DNA of 57,783 nt from a virus: the IMG/VR virus record IMGVR_UViG_3300043427_004567, positions 1-57,783 of that record; one strand, given 5' to 3'. Within the stretch, counting starts at the first letter, position 1; the number at the start of each line of letters is the position of its first letter. This document shows positions 1 to 7,611 of the stretch, in pieces. The notes under the pieces are model-generated. The model saw only the letters and a program-made list of their open reading frames with translations. It did not search any database and had not been told where the DNA came from. The translations under genes and the position numbers were made by a program.

Positions 1-17
1 CACAGGGGGAACTTTGT

Positions 18-647
18 ATGAAAACTCTAGTACTTTCATTACTGATTAAGGATGATTCCCTATATAGTCAAATAGTTGAAATGCTGGCTAAGCAGTTAAA
101 AGAAAATGGAATTAATGTTCTTCAACAGACAGGGCCTGGCTCAACAATTTTAAATGGCATTCAGGTGACAGACGAAGAAGAGGAACAGGAAGAGAAAGAA
201 GAGGAACAGGGTGAAGAACCAGAAGAAGTTGCGGTTGAACCAAAGCAAGAAGAACCAGAAGAAGTTGAAATGCCAGCAGCATCCGAAGCAGAACCGGAAG
301 AAATGACGGTCGCGGCAGAAGACGAAGAAGTTAAAAATGAAGAGATAGTTGAAGAAGAGCAGTCATTCTGGGTTAAATCTTTTTGGCTAGGCGACTGCGA
401 CGTAAAAGTAAAAAGTGGCGTGACCGAATCAATTCTCTACGTCGATGAAATCACCGTAGATGCACCGTACGCCTTATTCAAATTCAAGGATACTTCATAT
501 AGATATCCTATTTGCGAAAATACCGCTGAAGGCGCAAGCATCGCATTAGATTTTTATTCTGCAAATGAGTTATTTAGAGAAGTTAAATGCCTGCTTAAGA
601 AAAAAGAAGATCAAGATTTTGATTTAACTCTGAGCTCTAAATCATGA
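18..647 (+). CDS. Hypothetical protein with a long glutamate-rich linker
   Basis: I do not recognise a family. The 209-residue product has a short N-terminal part (about residues 1-50), then a strongly acidic low-complexity stretch at about residues 52-116 made mostly of Glu with Pro and Ala, then a compact C-terminal part (about 117-200) with aromatic residues and beta-type alternation. The Glu-rich middle looks like a flexible linker between two small domains. ATG is preceded by AGGGGGA at a good distance. The stop overlaps the next start by four bases (ATGA), so the two genes are probably translationally coupled. It could be an internal capsid, scaffold-like or tail-associated protein, but nothing in the sequence decides this. 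Confidence 0.75.
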   Translation: MKTLVLSLLIKDDSLYSQIVEMLAKQLKENGINVLQQTGPGSTILNGIQVTDEEEEQEEKEEEQGEEPEEVAVEPKQEEPEEVEMPAASEAEPEEMTVAAEDEEVKNEEIVEEEQSFWVKSFWLGDCDVKVKSGVTESILYVDEITVDAPYALFKFKDTSYRYPICENTAEGASIALDFYSANELFREVKCLLKKKEDQDFDLTLSSKS

Positions 648-1423
648 AAAATAAAATAATCTTTCCAGAATATGTTCAAAATAATATTAATTTTAGAATA
701 GTATCTTCACACACAATTTCTAAATTTAAAGAAGCACAAGCTTTTGACTTTAACGAAATCAACACGGCTGAATATAAAGATAAATTTTCAAAAGCGACTC
801 GTGAAATAGTGTTAATTGAATATGATTATTGGTTTAAGTTTATTTTAGAAGTTGAAAGATATTTTCTACAGTACGGTGAAGAGAAAAATTTAACAAGTTG
901 CTGTAGCGTAAAGATAAAACCTATTCTAGACCAAGTTTTTACTTACATTGAAGATATTTTAATTTCTCATGATGAGCTTTTCAGCAACTCTTTAATTAGT
1001 TATGTCATTAAAATTCATGAAATTGCAAAACAGCCGCTGGCAGAAATGCTAAATGAGCTTGAGGGTTTATCTATTTTTATTGCATTTCCGATGGTTACAA
1101 AAATAATTTCTGCATATCTGCAAATGGTCATGTTCAGCATGTTTGAATTTAACCATAACGTTATAAATAGCAAAATGGAGAAAGAAAAGATTTTATGTTT
1201 TACTGATTTGGTTGATTTTGACTCAAAATATGAAAAGATTTATGCAATAACAGAACGTGCATGTTTAATGAAACAAATGTTTGGCGTAAGAGAATTCACA
1301 ATTAAAAATTATAAGCATGTCGATGCGCCTCACATTGAGGCAGTATTTAAGCAGCTCGAAGAAAAGGGAATAAGGATATTAAATTTATCTGATATACAGG
1401 CATACCACTTATTAGCCGCGTAA
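644..1423 (+). CDS. Hypothetical protein, 259 aa
   Basis: The protein is unrecognised, mainly alpha-helical by composition, and has no clear transmembrane segment or signal peptide. It begins inside the stop of the acidic gene before it (ATGA overlap), which indicates translational coupling. The next gene follows after 25 bases in the same direction. Codon use is AT-rich like its neighbours, and no rival reading frame covers it, so it is a real gene. Function cannot be inferred; position beside virion genes is the only hint. Confidence 0.75.
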   Translation: MKNKIIFPEYVQNNINFRIVSSHTISKFKEAQAFDFNEINTAEYKDKFSKATREIVLIEYDYWFKFILEVERYFLQYGEEKNLTSCCSVKIKPILDQVFTYIEDILISHDELFSNSLISYVIKIHEIAKQPLAEMLNELEGLSIFIAFPMVTKIISAYLQMVMFSMFEFNHNVINSKMEKEKILCFTDLVDFDSKYEKIYAITERACLMKQMFGVREFTIKNYKHVDAPHIEAVFKQLEEKGIRILNLSDIQAYHLLAA

Positions 1424-1448
1424 TTTAACCCTTTTTTGAGTTTATCCT

Positions 1449-1958
1449 ATGGAACTTATTTTAAAACTTTTTACCAGCGTTGCCAATGTGATGACGCTCG
1501 AGATGTTCATCTATTTGATTGCGATCATAATAGCAGTAAGTATATTAGTCGTTAAATTGACATTAAAGTTCTCAGATACATTTAGAGAAGTTTTTAAGTC
1601 AAAAAAGATGGCCCAAGAAGAGATTAAATCTTTTCTTGGAGAGGAACTTCAGAAGATTCAAGATAATTTATCTCAGCAGATAGGTGATTCTGATCAACAG
1701 GTTAAATTCGATGATGAAAGAATTAAGGAAATACTTCAGCAGAGCGTAGAAGATATTGAGCTGGTTAAAGAGAAAATTGAGAACTTAGAAAAAACATTAT
1801 TCGTTTTAAACAAGCTCGTTGAAGATATTTCTGAAGACCAAAAACATGTTCATGCAGAATTAACAAGAAATATTAATGACATTGGAAAAACTTTAGCCAC
1901 GTTACAGGGAATATTATTAGTTAGCAACATGACTGTGCAGCGCTCAAATTTTGGTTGA
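1449..1958 (+). CDS. Small membrane-anchored coiled-coil protein
   Basis: The 169-residue product has one hydrophobic segment at about residues 17-37 (rich in Ile, Val, Leu and Ala) followed by a long charged heptad-like region (about 48-150) typical of a coiled coil. There is no lipobox. The likely topology is a single-pass inner-membrane protein with a long helical arm. Such an architecture fits lysis accessory proteins, superinfection factors or membrane-tethered assembly factors equally well. Its ribosome binding site is weak (GAG about 12 bases upstream). A late promoter begins just after its stop, so it closes a transcription unit. Confidence 0.7.
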   Translation: MELILKLFTSVANVMTLEMFIYLIAIIIAVSILVVKLTLKFSDTFREVFKSKKMAQEEIKSFLGEELQKIQDNLSQQIGDSDQQVKFDDERIKEILQQSVEDIELVKEKIENLEKTLFVLNKLVEDISEDQKHVHAELTRNINDIGKTLATLQGILLVSNMTVQRSNFG

Positions 1959-1966
1959 GCGAAAAC

Positions 1967-1974
1967 TATAAATA
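1967..1974 (+). promoter_or_regulatory. T4-type late promoter TATAAATA
   Basis: This is an exact TATAAATA in the intergenic gap, 30 bases before the ATG at 2005. gp55-type sigma factors recognise this octamer as the sole -10 element. The predicted start of transcription is about 1980-1983, giving a leader of about 22 bases. It drives the oxygenase-like gene. Confidence 0.75.
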
Positions 1975-2004
1975 GAATAACATAGTAATTTAGAAGAGGT
2001 CGTA

Positions 2005-2643
2005 ATGGTTAAAAGCCCATTCATCGTAATTGAAGAATTTATATCACCGAAGTTGTGTGAGGATATTGTTGCGAAAGTTTGGGTAGAACAACCAGATCTT
2101 GACAAAGATGGAGATCCAATAAAGATGGAGCGCTTTAATCAAGAGCTCCAGTCTTCTCTGTACAAGAGAATCTCAGAATTAGTTCCCGTGGTTGAAGATA
2201 CGTATGATGTAAAATATCGCGGCAGTGACAAATTAGTTTTTCAATATTATCCTGAATTTAGTAAGCGACCTGCTGAAGCACCCGGTTGCGAAAATTCAAA
2301 ATACGTTAGGAAGAAGTGGGTTAAAGTAAAAGATGTTGATTTGACCGCAATTATTTGGCTAAAATCATATAATAATCAAATTCCACTAGATCCAAACACA
2401 GAAGTTTATGGTGGAAAATTAGAATTTCCTGCGTATAACTTCTCATTATTGCCGCAGCGTGGTACAATGGTGATGTATCCAGCAGGCCCGCATTTTATCA
2501 CTGCAATCTCTCCAGTTTTAGTTGGAGATTTGTATCAGATTAAATTGAATATAGCCGTTCAGCCAAAACAGGGCGGAATTTGGCTTTACGACCCATCTCA
2601 GTTTCCAGGTACTTGGAACCAGTGGTTTGAGACTTTCTTTTAA
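2005..2643 (+). CDS. 2OG-Fe(II) oxygenase-like double-stranded beta-helix protein, probably lacking part of the active site
   Basis: The C-terminal half follows the prolyl-4-hydroxylase-type pattern: a strand DLTAIIWLK (residues 112-120), then GGKLEF (136-141), a turn RGTMVMYPAGPHF (152-164) carrying the distal His163, and a final strand GDLYQIKLNI (174-183). In active members an HxD motif precedes the first strand and an Arg/Lys in the last strand binds 2-oxoglutarate. Here the HxD position reads VKVKD, and the usual Arg of the final strand is replaced (Leu176). So the fold is supported, but iron and co-substrate binding are doubtful. It has its own late promoter and ends exactly where the convergent gene ends. 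It may be a structural or binding derivative of the enzyme family. Confidence 0.6.
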   Translation: MVKSPFIVIEEFISPKLCEDIVAKVWVEQPDLDKDGDPIKMERFNQELQSSLYKRISELVPVVEDTYDVKYRGSDKLVFQYYPEFSKRPAEAPGCENSKYVRKKWVKVKDVDLTAIIWLKSYNNQIPLDPNTEVYGGKLEFPAYNFSLLPQRGTMVMYPAGPHFITAISPVLVGDLYQIKLNIAVQPKQGGIWLYDPSQFPGTWNQWFETFF

Positions 2644-3576
2644 TTAGACTTTTTTCCAAGAACCGTCAGTAGCAGAATTTCCTTCCCACTCAAGTAGCTG
2701 CTCGGCTGAAGATACACTGCCATTTTCATTTTCTGTCTCAATTAGTAATATGATAGACCGCATAGGTCCGGTTTTTACACCATTTGCAGAAGGTGGTGGA
2801 CCATCTGCGTTTGTTAATGAGAGTTTAGTGAATTCGGGAAACTTAAAATTTGGATAATAAACATCCGCAAGCGTTCTAGTATCTCTAACGTCAGATAAGT
2901 TTCCTGGTGGATCGATGATAGTGATTAATTGACTTTTGCTATTAACATCTTGCGCAATATCAGTAATCTTTAAATGTTGAGTACTGCCAAAACTCGTTGC
3001 TGTATAACTATATGTTTCACAAGGATAACCCGCCAAGAAGGTGATTGTGTCAGTTCCGGTATTGCTTACTAATAAATTCTTCAGCCCAAAACATATTGAA
3101 GAAGATCTAAAGTACCTGCCTACAGTAAAAGTTCCGAGTGTCCCAAGTATTTGATCTTTTACTACAGCCTGACCTGCAACAGTAACTGTGCTCGTCATTC
3201 CAGTATTTTTGTCTTTTGAGATAGTATTAGTTACTGTATAAAACCCAATAGAAATTAATCGCGCAGGATGTGAACCAGCAACAGCGCCAATTATTTCGGC
3301 TGAAGCGCCTTGCGATAATTTAATTTTGTCTACTTTGGGTATTTCTAATGTGGCAGTAAATGTTAATGTAAGCGTAGAACTTAGAGATGACTCAACAGTT
3401 AAATAATTTCCGTGATATCCTACGTCTTTTGCTCGTATAAAAACTGGGCCATCTAAAGTAGTTCCAGTAATTGCGGCAGTTCCCGTGACGCCTATCATGA
3501 TATTGCTTCGGCGGGCTGAAACAAGTCGCAACTCAGGTAAATCTCTTTTTGGGTCAAATTGTGGAGTGTAAACCAT
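2644..3576 (-). CDS. Hypothetical virion-type protein downstream of the PAAR tip
   Basis: The 310-residue product is rich in Thr, Ser, Val and Gly with repeated short beta-strand patterns, as in tail spike or fibre-associated proteins. I recognise no domain. I place the start at ATG 3576, five bases after the first base of the PAAR stop (TAATAATG), rather than the upstream TTG inside PAAR; the spacing implies coupled translation. It ends directly against the convergent oxygenase-like gene with no spacer. Being cotranscribed with the PAAR tip suggests a tail-tip or central-spike accessory role, which is inference only. Confidence 0.65.
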   Translation of the reverse strand: MVYTPQFDPKRDLPELRLVSARRSNIMIGVTGTAAITGTTLDGPVFIRAKDVGYHGNYLTVESSLSSTLTLTFTATLEIPKVDKIKLSQGASAEIIGAVAGSHPARLISIGFYTVTNTISKDKNTGMTSTVTVAGQAVVKDQILGTLGTFTVGRYFRSSSICFGLKNLLVSNTGTDTITFLAGYPCETYSYTATSFGSTQHLKITDIAQDVNSKSQLITIIDPPGNLSDVRDTRTLADVYYPNFKFPEFTKLSLTNADGPPPSANGVKTGPMRSIILLIETENENGSVSSAEQLLEWEGNSATDGSWKKV

Positions 3577-3578
3577 TA

Positions 3579-3872
3579 TTAGTTTATAAAAACTGTTGGC
3601 GAACCTTTTTGAATTTTGCCAACATGGCAAGAACTGGCGCAGTGCCGTTCAGCAGCATCTCCAACTTTAACAGCAGGTCGGTTGTTTATAAAAACATTCG
3701 ATGAGCCTTCTACTATTTTTACACTTCTCCAGAAATCACGGCCACTTGAATGACTTGTTGTTACATCATTTTGACGTGAGAGCGGCAAGCCATCAGCATA
3801 AACATCTGATGAACCAGTTTTAATAAAATCACCGCAAGATAGGCGGTCTGAAATTCTACCAGCTGCAGGCAT
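3579..3872 (-). CDS. PAAR-domain tail spike tip protein
   Basis: The 97-residue protein consists of one PAAR domain. Two repeats of the GSSDVYADG / GSSNVFINNRPAVKVGD / GSPTVFIN type are visible at about residues 20-28, 56-72 and 90-97. Candidate zinc ligands are His41, His77, Cys78, Cys82 and His83. PAAR proteins cap the beta-helical spike of contractile tails (gp5.4 in T4) and sharpen the membrane-piercing tip. The matching spike, a gp5-like protein, lies in the baseplate locus at 35150-36319. A GGAG lies 11 bases before the ATG. A GATAAATA late-type promoter lies about 50 bases upstream. Confidence 0.88.
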   Translation of the reverse strand: MPAAGRISDRLSCGDFIKTGSSDVYADGLPLSRQNDVTTSHSSGRDFWRSVKIVEGSSNVFINNRPAVKVGDAAERHCASSCHVGKIQKGSPTVFIN

Positions 3873-3919
3873 TTTAGTTAATTCTCCATTTTAATTTATA
3901 TACGACAAGTATATAATAG

Positions 3920-3927
3920 TATTTATC
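3920..3927 (-). promoter_or_regulatory. Late-type promoter variant GATAAATA
   Basis: Read on the minus strand this is GATAAATA, one base from the T4 late consensus, about 50 bases before the PAAR start. The same variant precedes three other minus-strand transcription units in the window, which makes chance less likely. A second near-match, TATAAATT, lies at 3893-3900. Confidence 0.5.
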
Positions 3928-3948
3928 TAATTTAACGGAGTGACTATT

Positions 3949-4707
3949 ATGCGCGAATTATTCATCAAGTGTGGAAAGCATGAATATGGACTTGGCGTTG
4001 TTTTAGATTCAGGAGATGATGAACATCCATGTACACTTACGTTATATGCATTCAAATATTTCATTAAGTTTATGCTACCAAGAATAGTCTGGCCCGTGCG
4101 AATTAAGCGTGATTACGTCAGGGCGAATGGCAGCGTTGCAACATATTACGATGTTTTCAATCGTGTTTTTGGTTTTGTTGTTTATGAAGAACATGTTCAT
4201 ACGTATTACGGCGCAAGAACTTATGCTTCGTTAACTGAAAAAGTTAAATTATTTTGCATTCCGTGGCGGATGACGCGAAGAGTGAGATATGATTTCTACA
4301 CCGCTGATCATGAATATTTCTGTTCAGTTAATGATTATGAGGGTTTTTTGACTGAGTATGAAGCGATAAAAGATGCTGAAAGAAAAGTCCCAAAGTTGAA
4401 AATACAATTCAATGATTTTGATGGTGAAAAGATTGTCGCTTCGTGTTACATCGAAGAAATGGAATGGCGAAATGGAGTTGGGCTTTTTAAATGGGTAGGA
4501 AGCATAACTAAACCAACCATCGTTCGCAGCATGGTATATGAATTTGACAAAGAAGCAGGCAGAACAAAAACTGATTGGAAGGGTGGAATTATTTCAGCTA
4601 GTCGCAAAATAGAAAAAGGCGATTCTGTTTTTGGAGTTTTTACAAGTATTCTGAAAAACAGTAAGATGTTTAATATTGAATCACCAAATTGCAAAATAAT
4701 AGATTAA
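3949..4707 (+). CDS. Hypothetical protein, 252 aa
   Basis: No family recognised. The product is rich in aromatic and basic residues, with stretches such as YYGARTY and CIPWRMTRRVRYDFY in the middle. There is no signal peptide. I use ATG 3949, which has ACGGAG eight bases upstream, rather than the GTG nine bases earlier that overlaps that site. It is a lone plus-strand gene between minus-strand genes and is convergent with the hydrolase gene: a TTAA palindrome at 4704-4707 provides the stop codons of both. A TATAAT at 3912-3917 could be a host-type -10 element, but no convincing -35 is seen. Confidence 0.7.
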   Translation: MRELFIKCGKHEYGLGVVLDSGDDEHPCTLTLYAFKYFIKFMLPRIVWPVRIKRDYVRANGSVATYYDVFNRVFGFVVYEEHVHTYYGARTYASLTEKVKLFCIPWRMTRRVRYDFYTADHEYFCSVNDYEGFLTEYEAIKDAERKVPKLKIQFNDFDGEKIVASCYIEEMEWRNGVGLFKWVGSITKPTIVRSMVYEFDKEAGRTKTDWKGGIISASRKIEKGDSVFGVFTSILKNSKMFNIESPNCKIID

Positions 4708-6383
4708 GCGAAATCAGTTTTTCTTCTCTGAATATATTGCGCACCCTGAGTGTCTGTGCCGGCTATCATTGCTGGAAGACCAGCATGGTGAAAAGCGTAA
4801 CACCATTCTGCTTTAGTGTAAGATGCATATTTTGCACTTACTGAATTTGGAGCTATAACTTTACCTAAAATTCTAGTACCACCAGAAGCAACATAACTAT
4901 TGTAACCTGGCAAAATTTCTTTTTTATACCAAGCAACCATCGCGTGAGTAGCATATGTAACATTGCAACGATTTTCACATGTTGGTGGAATTCCAGCTAA
5001 GGCTGGAGCTTGAAATTTGCCGCCACCATAAAAAACCTTTGCAAGTTGGTCAAGGAATTGATAAAGTCCAGTAGCTGAAGATGTTTTATTTTTTGCGTAA
5101 GGATCATAATTGCTTTCAATTTGTGCAGTTATATGAACAAACAATCTATCGCTGGCATCTAAATCTGGATACATATTAAGAACAGCGTCAATTTCAGATT
5201 TTACTGTTGCAGCCGATGGGGTTGTTGCTGGTCTGCATGAAGCACGTGAAGGACCTATCTGTTGAGATGGAATAAAATTAGTTGCAGTATCAGAAAGTGT
5301 AGGTACAACTGGAGGTGCATTAAATACTGGACACGGTTGAGCATTTCCTCTCTCGTACGTCATTTGAACATTTGTGTTAGTTGCGGTGGTTAGATTAGCA
5401 GCTATAACTCCTGGATCTGATTCGCCTGATGGCGTAACACCGGCAATGCCCAAATCAACTTTACCATCTAGATATGGCAGTGGGTCTGTGCACCCCTTAC
5501 CAGGAAGCCCTGGCAGACGTACTTCATAATGCAAATGTATGCCAGTACCTATACCTGTCCAACCATATGGCCCACCAAGAAATCCTACCGGTGTGCCGGC
5601 TGAAATTTTCTGACCCTGCGTAACTAAAACTTTTCCAAGGTGGGCGTAGGCGGTGCGACATACAAGTTGTCCTTTAGCATTTTGGTGCTTAACTATAACT
5701 ATATTACCATAACCGCGTTGCACGCCATTAAATTCTACTGTGCCATCCGCAGAACATAATACAGGTTTCCCTGAACCATAATTGCCTTGGCCGTAAGAAA
5801 AATCCAGACCACCATGTGTACTTGAGCACCCAGCGCATGGCGATTGTCTTGGCCCAAAGCGAGAAGTATTTCTTGAACCAGGCATTGGATGTTGCAACTT
5901 AACATCTTCATCATCTCTACATATTTTAGGAACCACAGTGTAAGATCTAGAATCTAGTGTTGCTGTTCCGCTATATGCAGTGATCAGAATTGTAAATTTT
6001 TTCTTTTCGTCAGCAACCGGGAATGTGCCACTTAAGATGCCAGTTGATGAATTAAAAACTAACGCAGCAGTTGTTGAAGTGCTGGCTGTCACTGGCGGGG
6101 TGATCGCGAATCCCCACGAAGTAACTGTCGAAGTAGCGGTAGACGCAGATACTAAAAATGTAGCAGTTACTACATTCATATTGCAATCTACAGCTATGGT
6201 ATTAGTAGTGATTTTTCCAGGCACTTCTTCTGGTGCTCCTCGCTGATCACCAGATGGGTTACCGGCTCGGTTCATATAACAATCAACAGATTCGCCAGGT
6301 AACATAAAAGTTGGTTGGGTAAAATCTGGAATTGGCGTCCAAGATGCAGCAGCAGTTGCAGAACCCTTATCACAACAACTCAC
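4704..6383 (-). CDS. Two-domain cell-wall hydrolase: M23 endopeptidase plus lytic transglycosylase-like domain
   Basis: An M23 (LytM-type) zinc peptidase domain spans about residues 165-305, with HGGLD (His190, Asp194), YAHL (His248) and HLHYEV (His283, His285). It would cut peptide cross-links. A C-terminal lysozyme/transglycosylase-like domain (about 390-559) shows QIESNYDP (Glu423 as the candidate acid) and SATGLYQF (436-443), and would cut glycan strands. The start is GTG 6383 with GGGAG six bases upstream and a four-base overlap with the o-spanin stop. There is no signal peptide. The protein has 15 Cys, unusual for a cytoplasmic phage enzyme. Position after the spanins suggests an endolysin, but a virion-associated lysin acting at infection fits equally well, because the gp5-like spike here has no lysozyme domain. 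Confidence 0.85.
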   Translation of the reverse strand: MSCCDKGSATAAASWTPIPDFTQPTFMLPGESVDCYMNRAGNPSGDQRGAPEEVPGKITTNTIAVDCNMNVVTATFLVSASTATSTVTSWGFAITPPVTASTSTTAALVFNSSTGILSGTFPVADEKKKFTILITAYSGTATLDSRSYTVVPKICRDDEDVKLQHPMPGSRNTSRFGPRQSPCAGCSSTHGGLDFSYGQGNYGSGKPVLCSADGTVEFNGVQRGYGNIVIVKHQNAKGQLVCRTAYAHLGKVLVTQGQKISAGTPVGFLGGPYGWTGIGTGIHLHYEVRLPGLPGKGCTDPLPYLDGKVDLGIAGVTPSGESDPGVIAANLTTATNTNVQMTYERGNAQPCPVFNAPPVVPTLSDTATNFIPSQQIGPSRASCRPATTPSAATVKSEIDAVLNMYPDLDASDRLFVHITAQIESNYDPYAKNKTSSATGLYQFLDQLAKVFYGGGKFQAPALAGIPPTCENRCNVTYATHAMVAWYKKEILPGYNSYVASGGTRILGKVIAPNSVSAKYASYTKAEWCYAFHHAGLPAMIAGTDTQGAQYIQRRKTDFA

Positions 6384-6673
6384 TTAGTGCTCCCATCTAA
6401 CTTCTCTACTGGCACGTCATTAAATTTTTTAATTTCTTCTAATTTTCTCTCAAGTTCATACATTCGTTTTTCAGTTTCTGCTATAAATTTCGAAACATCA
6501 GCCTGAGTGGCAGTTTCGACATCAATTTTTTTAGGATACGGTGGAACTTCCATCAGCGACTCAGGTATTTTCATTTTGATGACTTCAGTTTTTACAACCA
6601 TTGGCGTTTTTTGATCTAGCGCAGCACAGCCAGTTATTAAAACTGTTAAGAAGATTATTCCGAGTGATTTCAT
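6380..6673 (-). CDS. o-spanin, Rz1-like outer-membrane lipoprotein
   Basis: The N-terminus is a lipoprotein signal: positive MK, hydrophobic residues 4-14, and the lipobox ITGC with the lipidated Cys16. The mature part is short and charged, with a Pro-containing linker (EVPPYPKK) and a helical C-terminal segment. Spanin pairs span the periplasm and fuse inner and outer membranes in the last step of lysis of Gram-negative hosts. The start overlaps the preceding i-spanin stop by four bases (ATGA), and its stop overlaps the hydrolase start. This is the separated-overlapping arrangement, not the embedded Rz/Rz1 form. Confidence 0.8.
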   Translation of the reverse strand: MKSLGIIFLTVLITGCAALDQKTPMVVKTEVIKMKIPESLMEVPPYPKKIDVETATQADVSKFIAETEKRMYELERKLEEIKKFNDVPVEKLDGSTK

Positions 6674-7092
6674 TTTACTGTCTCCTTACTACGATCATCA
6701 CGCTGTTTTTGAATTGTGTCAACGGTGTCTTTTAATACATTCGCAACTTGACCATCATCTTCTGGTTTAACCTTTGAAATTCTCTCCATCAAATTATCTA
6801 TTGTCTGTTGATCCTTCTTCATCTTATCTTTTAAATTTCGTTCAGCTTGTTCTTTCAACTTATTGGCATTTTCTAATCGTTTGATAGTTTGTTGATTTTC
6901 TATATTAACGTCAATTGCACGACGCAGATCATTCGCCAACATAGTATTTTTCTCAATTAATTCTACTTTTTCTTTCTCAAGAGAATTAATTTTATGTTTA
7001 ACAAAAAGAATTCCACCTACAATAACAAATAAGACTAAAATAATAGCGATTGTTTTGAATTTAAATGCGGAAAATGGTAGGAAGGGTATCAT
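6670..7092 (-). CDS. i-spanin, Rz-like inner-membrane protein
   Basis: The 140-residue product has one N-terminal transmembrane segment at about residues 13-31 and then a long, highly charged coiled-coil periplasmic arm (about 33-115). That is the i-spanin architecture. The following gene, overlapping by four bases, encodes the matching lipoprotein, which makes the call much firmer than the sequence alone would. It heads the lysis cassette, with a strong bidirectional hairpin immediately upstream. No clear late promoter lies between that hairpin and the start, so expression may depend on readthrough. No holin gene is recognisable next to it. Confidence 0.78.
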   Translation of the reverse strand: MIPFLPFSAFKFKTIAIILVLFVIVGGILFVKHKINSLEKEKVELIEKNTMLANDLRRAIDVNIENQQTIKRLENANKLKEQAERNLKDKMKKDQQTIDNLMERISKVKPEDDGQVANVLKDTVDTIQKQRDDRSKETVK

Positions 7093-7110
7093 ATATAATA
7101 TCCATATAAA

Positions 7111-7141
7111 AAATAAGGTCAGTGCAGTACTGACCTTATTT
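7111..7141 (-). terminator. Strong hairpin terminator, probably bidirectional
   Basis: A 13-bp perfect stem (7111-7123 with 7129-7141) with a 5-base loop lies between the fibre-locus genes and the spanin cassette. Read on the minus strand, the stem is followed by a run of T (complement of 7108-7113). It ends the minus-strand fibre transcript. Confidence 0.8.
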
Positions 7142-7160
7142 ATAAAAAATTTCAGTTAAT

Positions 7161-7367
7161 TTATGCTACTAGACGAGCTGTACCAGAAGTTGCAACAGAA
7201 AATGTAATAATAACTGTTGAAGTAGTTGGATGTGTTACGCTTTTTGGTAATATTTTTCGACCATCATGCAAAAATACATCACAAATTGGATATGAACGAA
7301 GAGAATGATTAATTGTCCAAGTTGTTGCTGCGGTGCTAGTGGAAAAATCATATGAAGTCTCAGCCAT
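7161..7367 (-). CDS. Single-module adhesin-locus protein (WTI-N-H-L beta module)
   Basis: The 68-residue protein is one copy of a beta module that recurs through this locus. Its signature is TTWTINHSLRSYP, then a central VFLHDGRKILP, then VIITFSVATSGTARL. Equivalent segments occur in the genes at 7379, 7612 (twice), 8259, 8834 (C-terminus) and 14953. No enzyme motif is visible. The likely role is a small tip or decoration subunit of tail fibres. ATG follows GGGGATAAATT, and only 11 bases separate it from the preceding gene, so it is cotranslated with it. Confidence 0.75.
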   Translation of the reverse strand: MAETSYDFSTSTAATTWTINHSLRSYPICDVFLHDGRKILPKSVTHPTTSTVIITFSVATSGTARLVA

Positions 7368-7378
7368 AATTTATCCCC

Positions 7379-7600
7379 TTAAATCACGCGAGCCACACCA
7401 GTTTGTGGGCTCGTGAAAGTAATAGTTACAGTAGCAGTTGATGTTCTAGCAACTGATGCCGGAATAATTTTAGTTTTAACACCACCAACGTCTACTAATA
7501 CGTCAACAACTGGATAACCATCAAAGCCATAGTTAATCACCCAAGTATTTGAAGCTGTTGTTTGGGTGTGTAATACTGAGTGGCCAGGTTTATAAGACAT
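7379..7600 (-). CDS. Single-module adhesin-locus protein, paralogue of its downstream neighbour
   Basis: This 73-residue protein is a single copy of the same beta module (NTWVINYGFDGYPVVDVLVD and then TVTITFTSPQTGVARVI). The His of WTINH is replaced by Tyr in this copy. A clear AAGGAG precedes the ATG, and the gene sits 11 bases after the stop of the two-module gene upstream. The run of one-, one- and two-module genes looks like recent tandem duplication. It is probably a fibre-tip or decoration subunit. Confidence 0.75.
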   Translation of the reverse strand: MSYKPGHSVLHTQTTASNTWVINYGFDGYPVVDVLVDVGGVKTKIIPASVARTSTATVTITFTSPQTGVARVI

Positions 7601-7611
7601 ATTTTAACTCC

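Noticed and set aside
3579-3630. Extension of the 310-aa protein to a TTG at 3630
   Set aside because: It would overlap the PAAR gene by 52 bases. ATG 3576 follows the PAAR stop directly and gives a normal coupled start.
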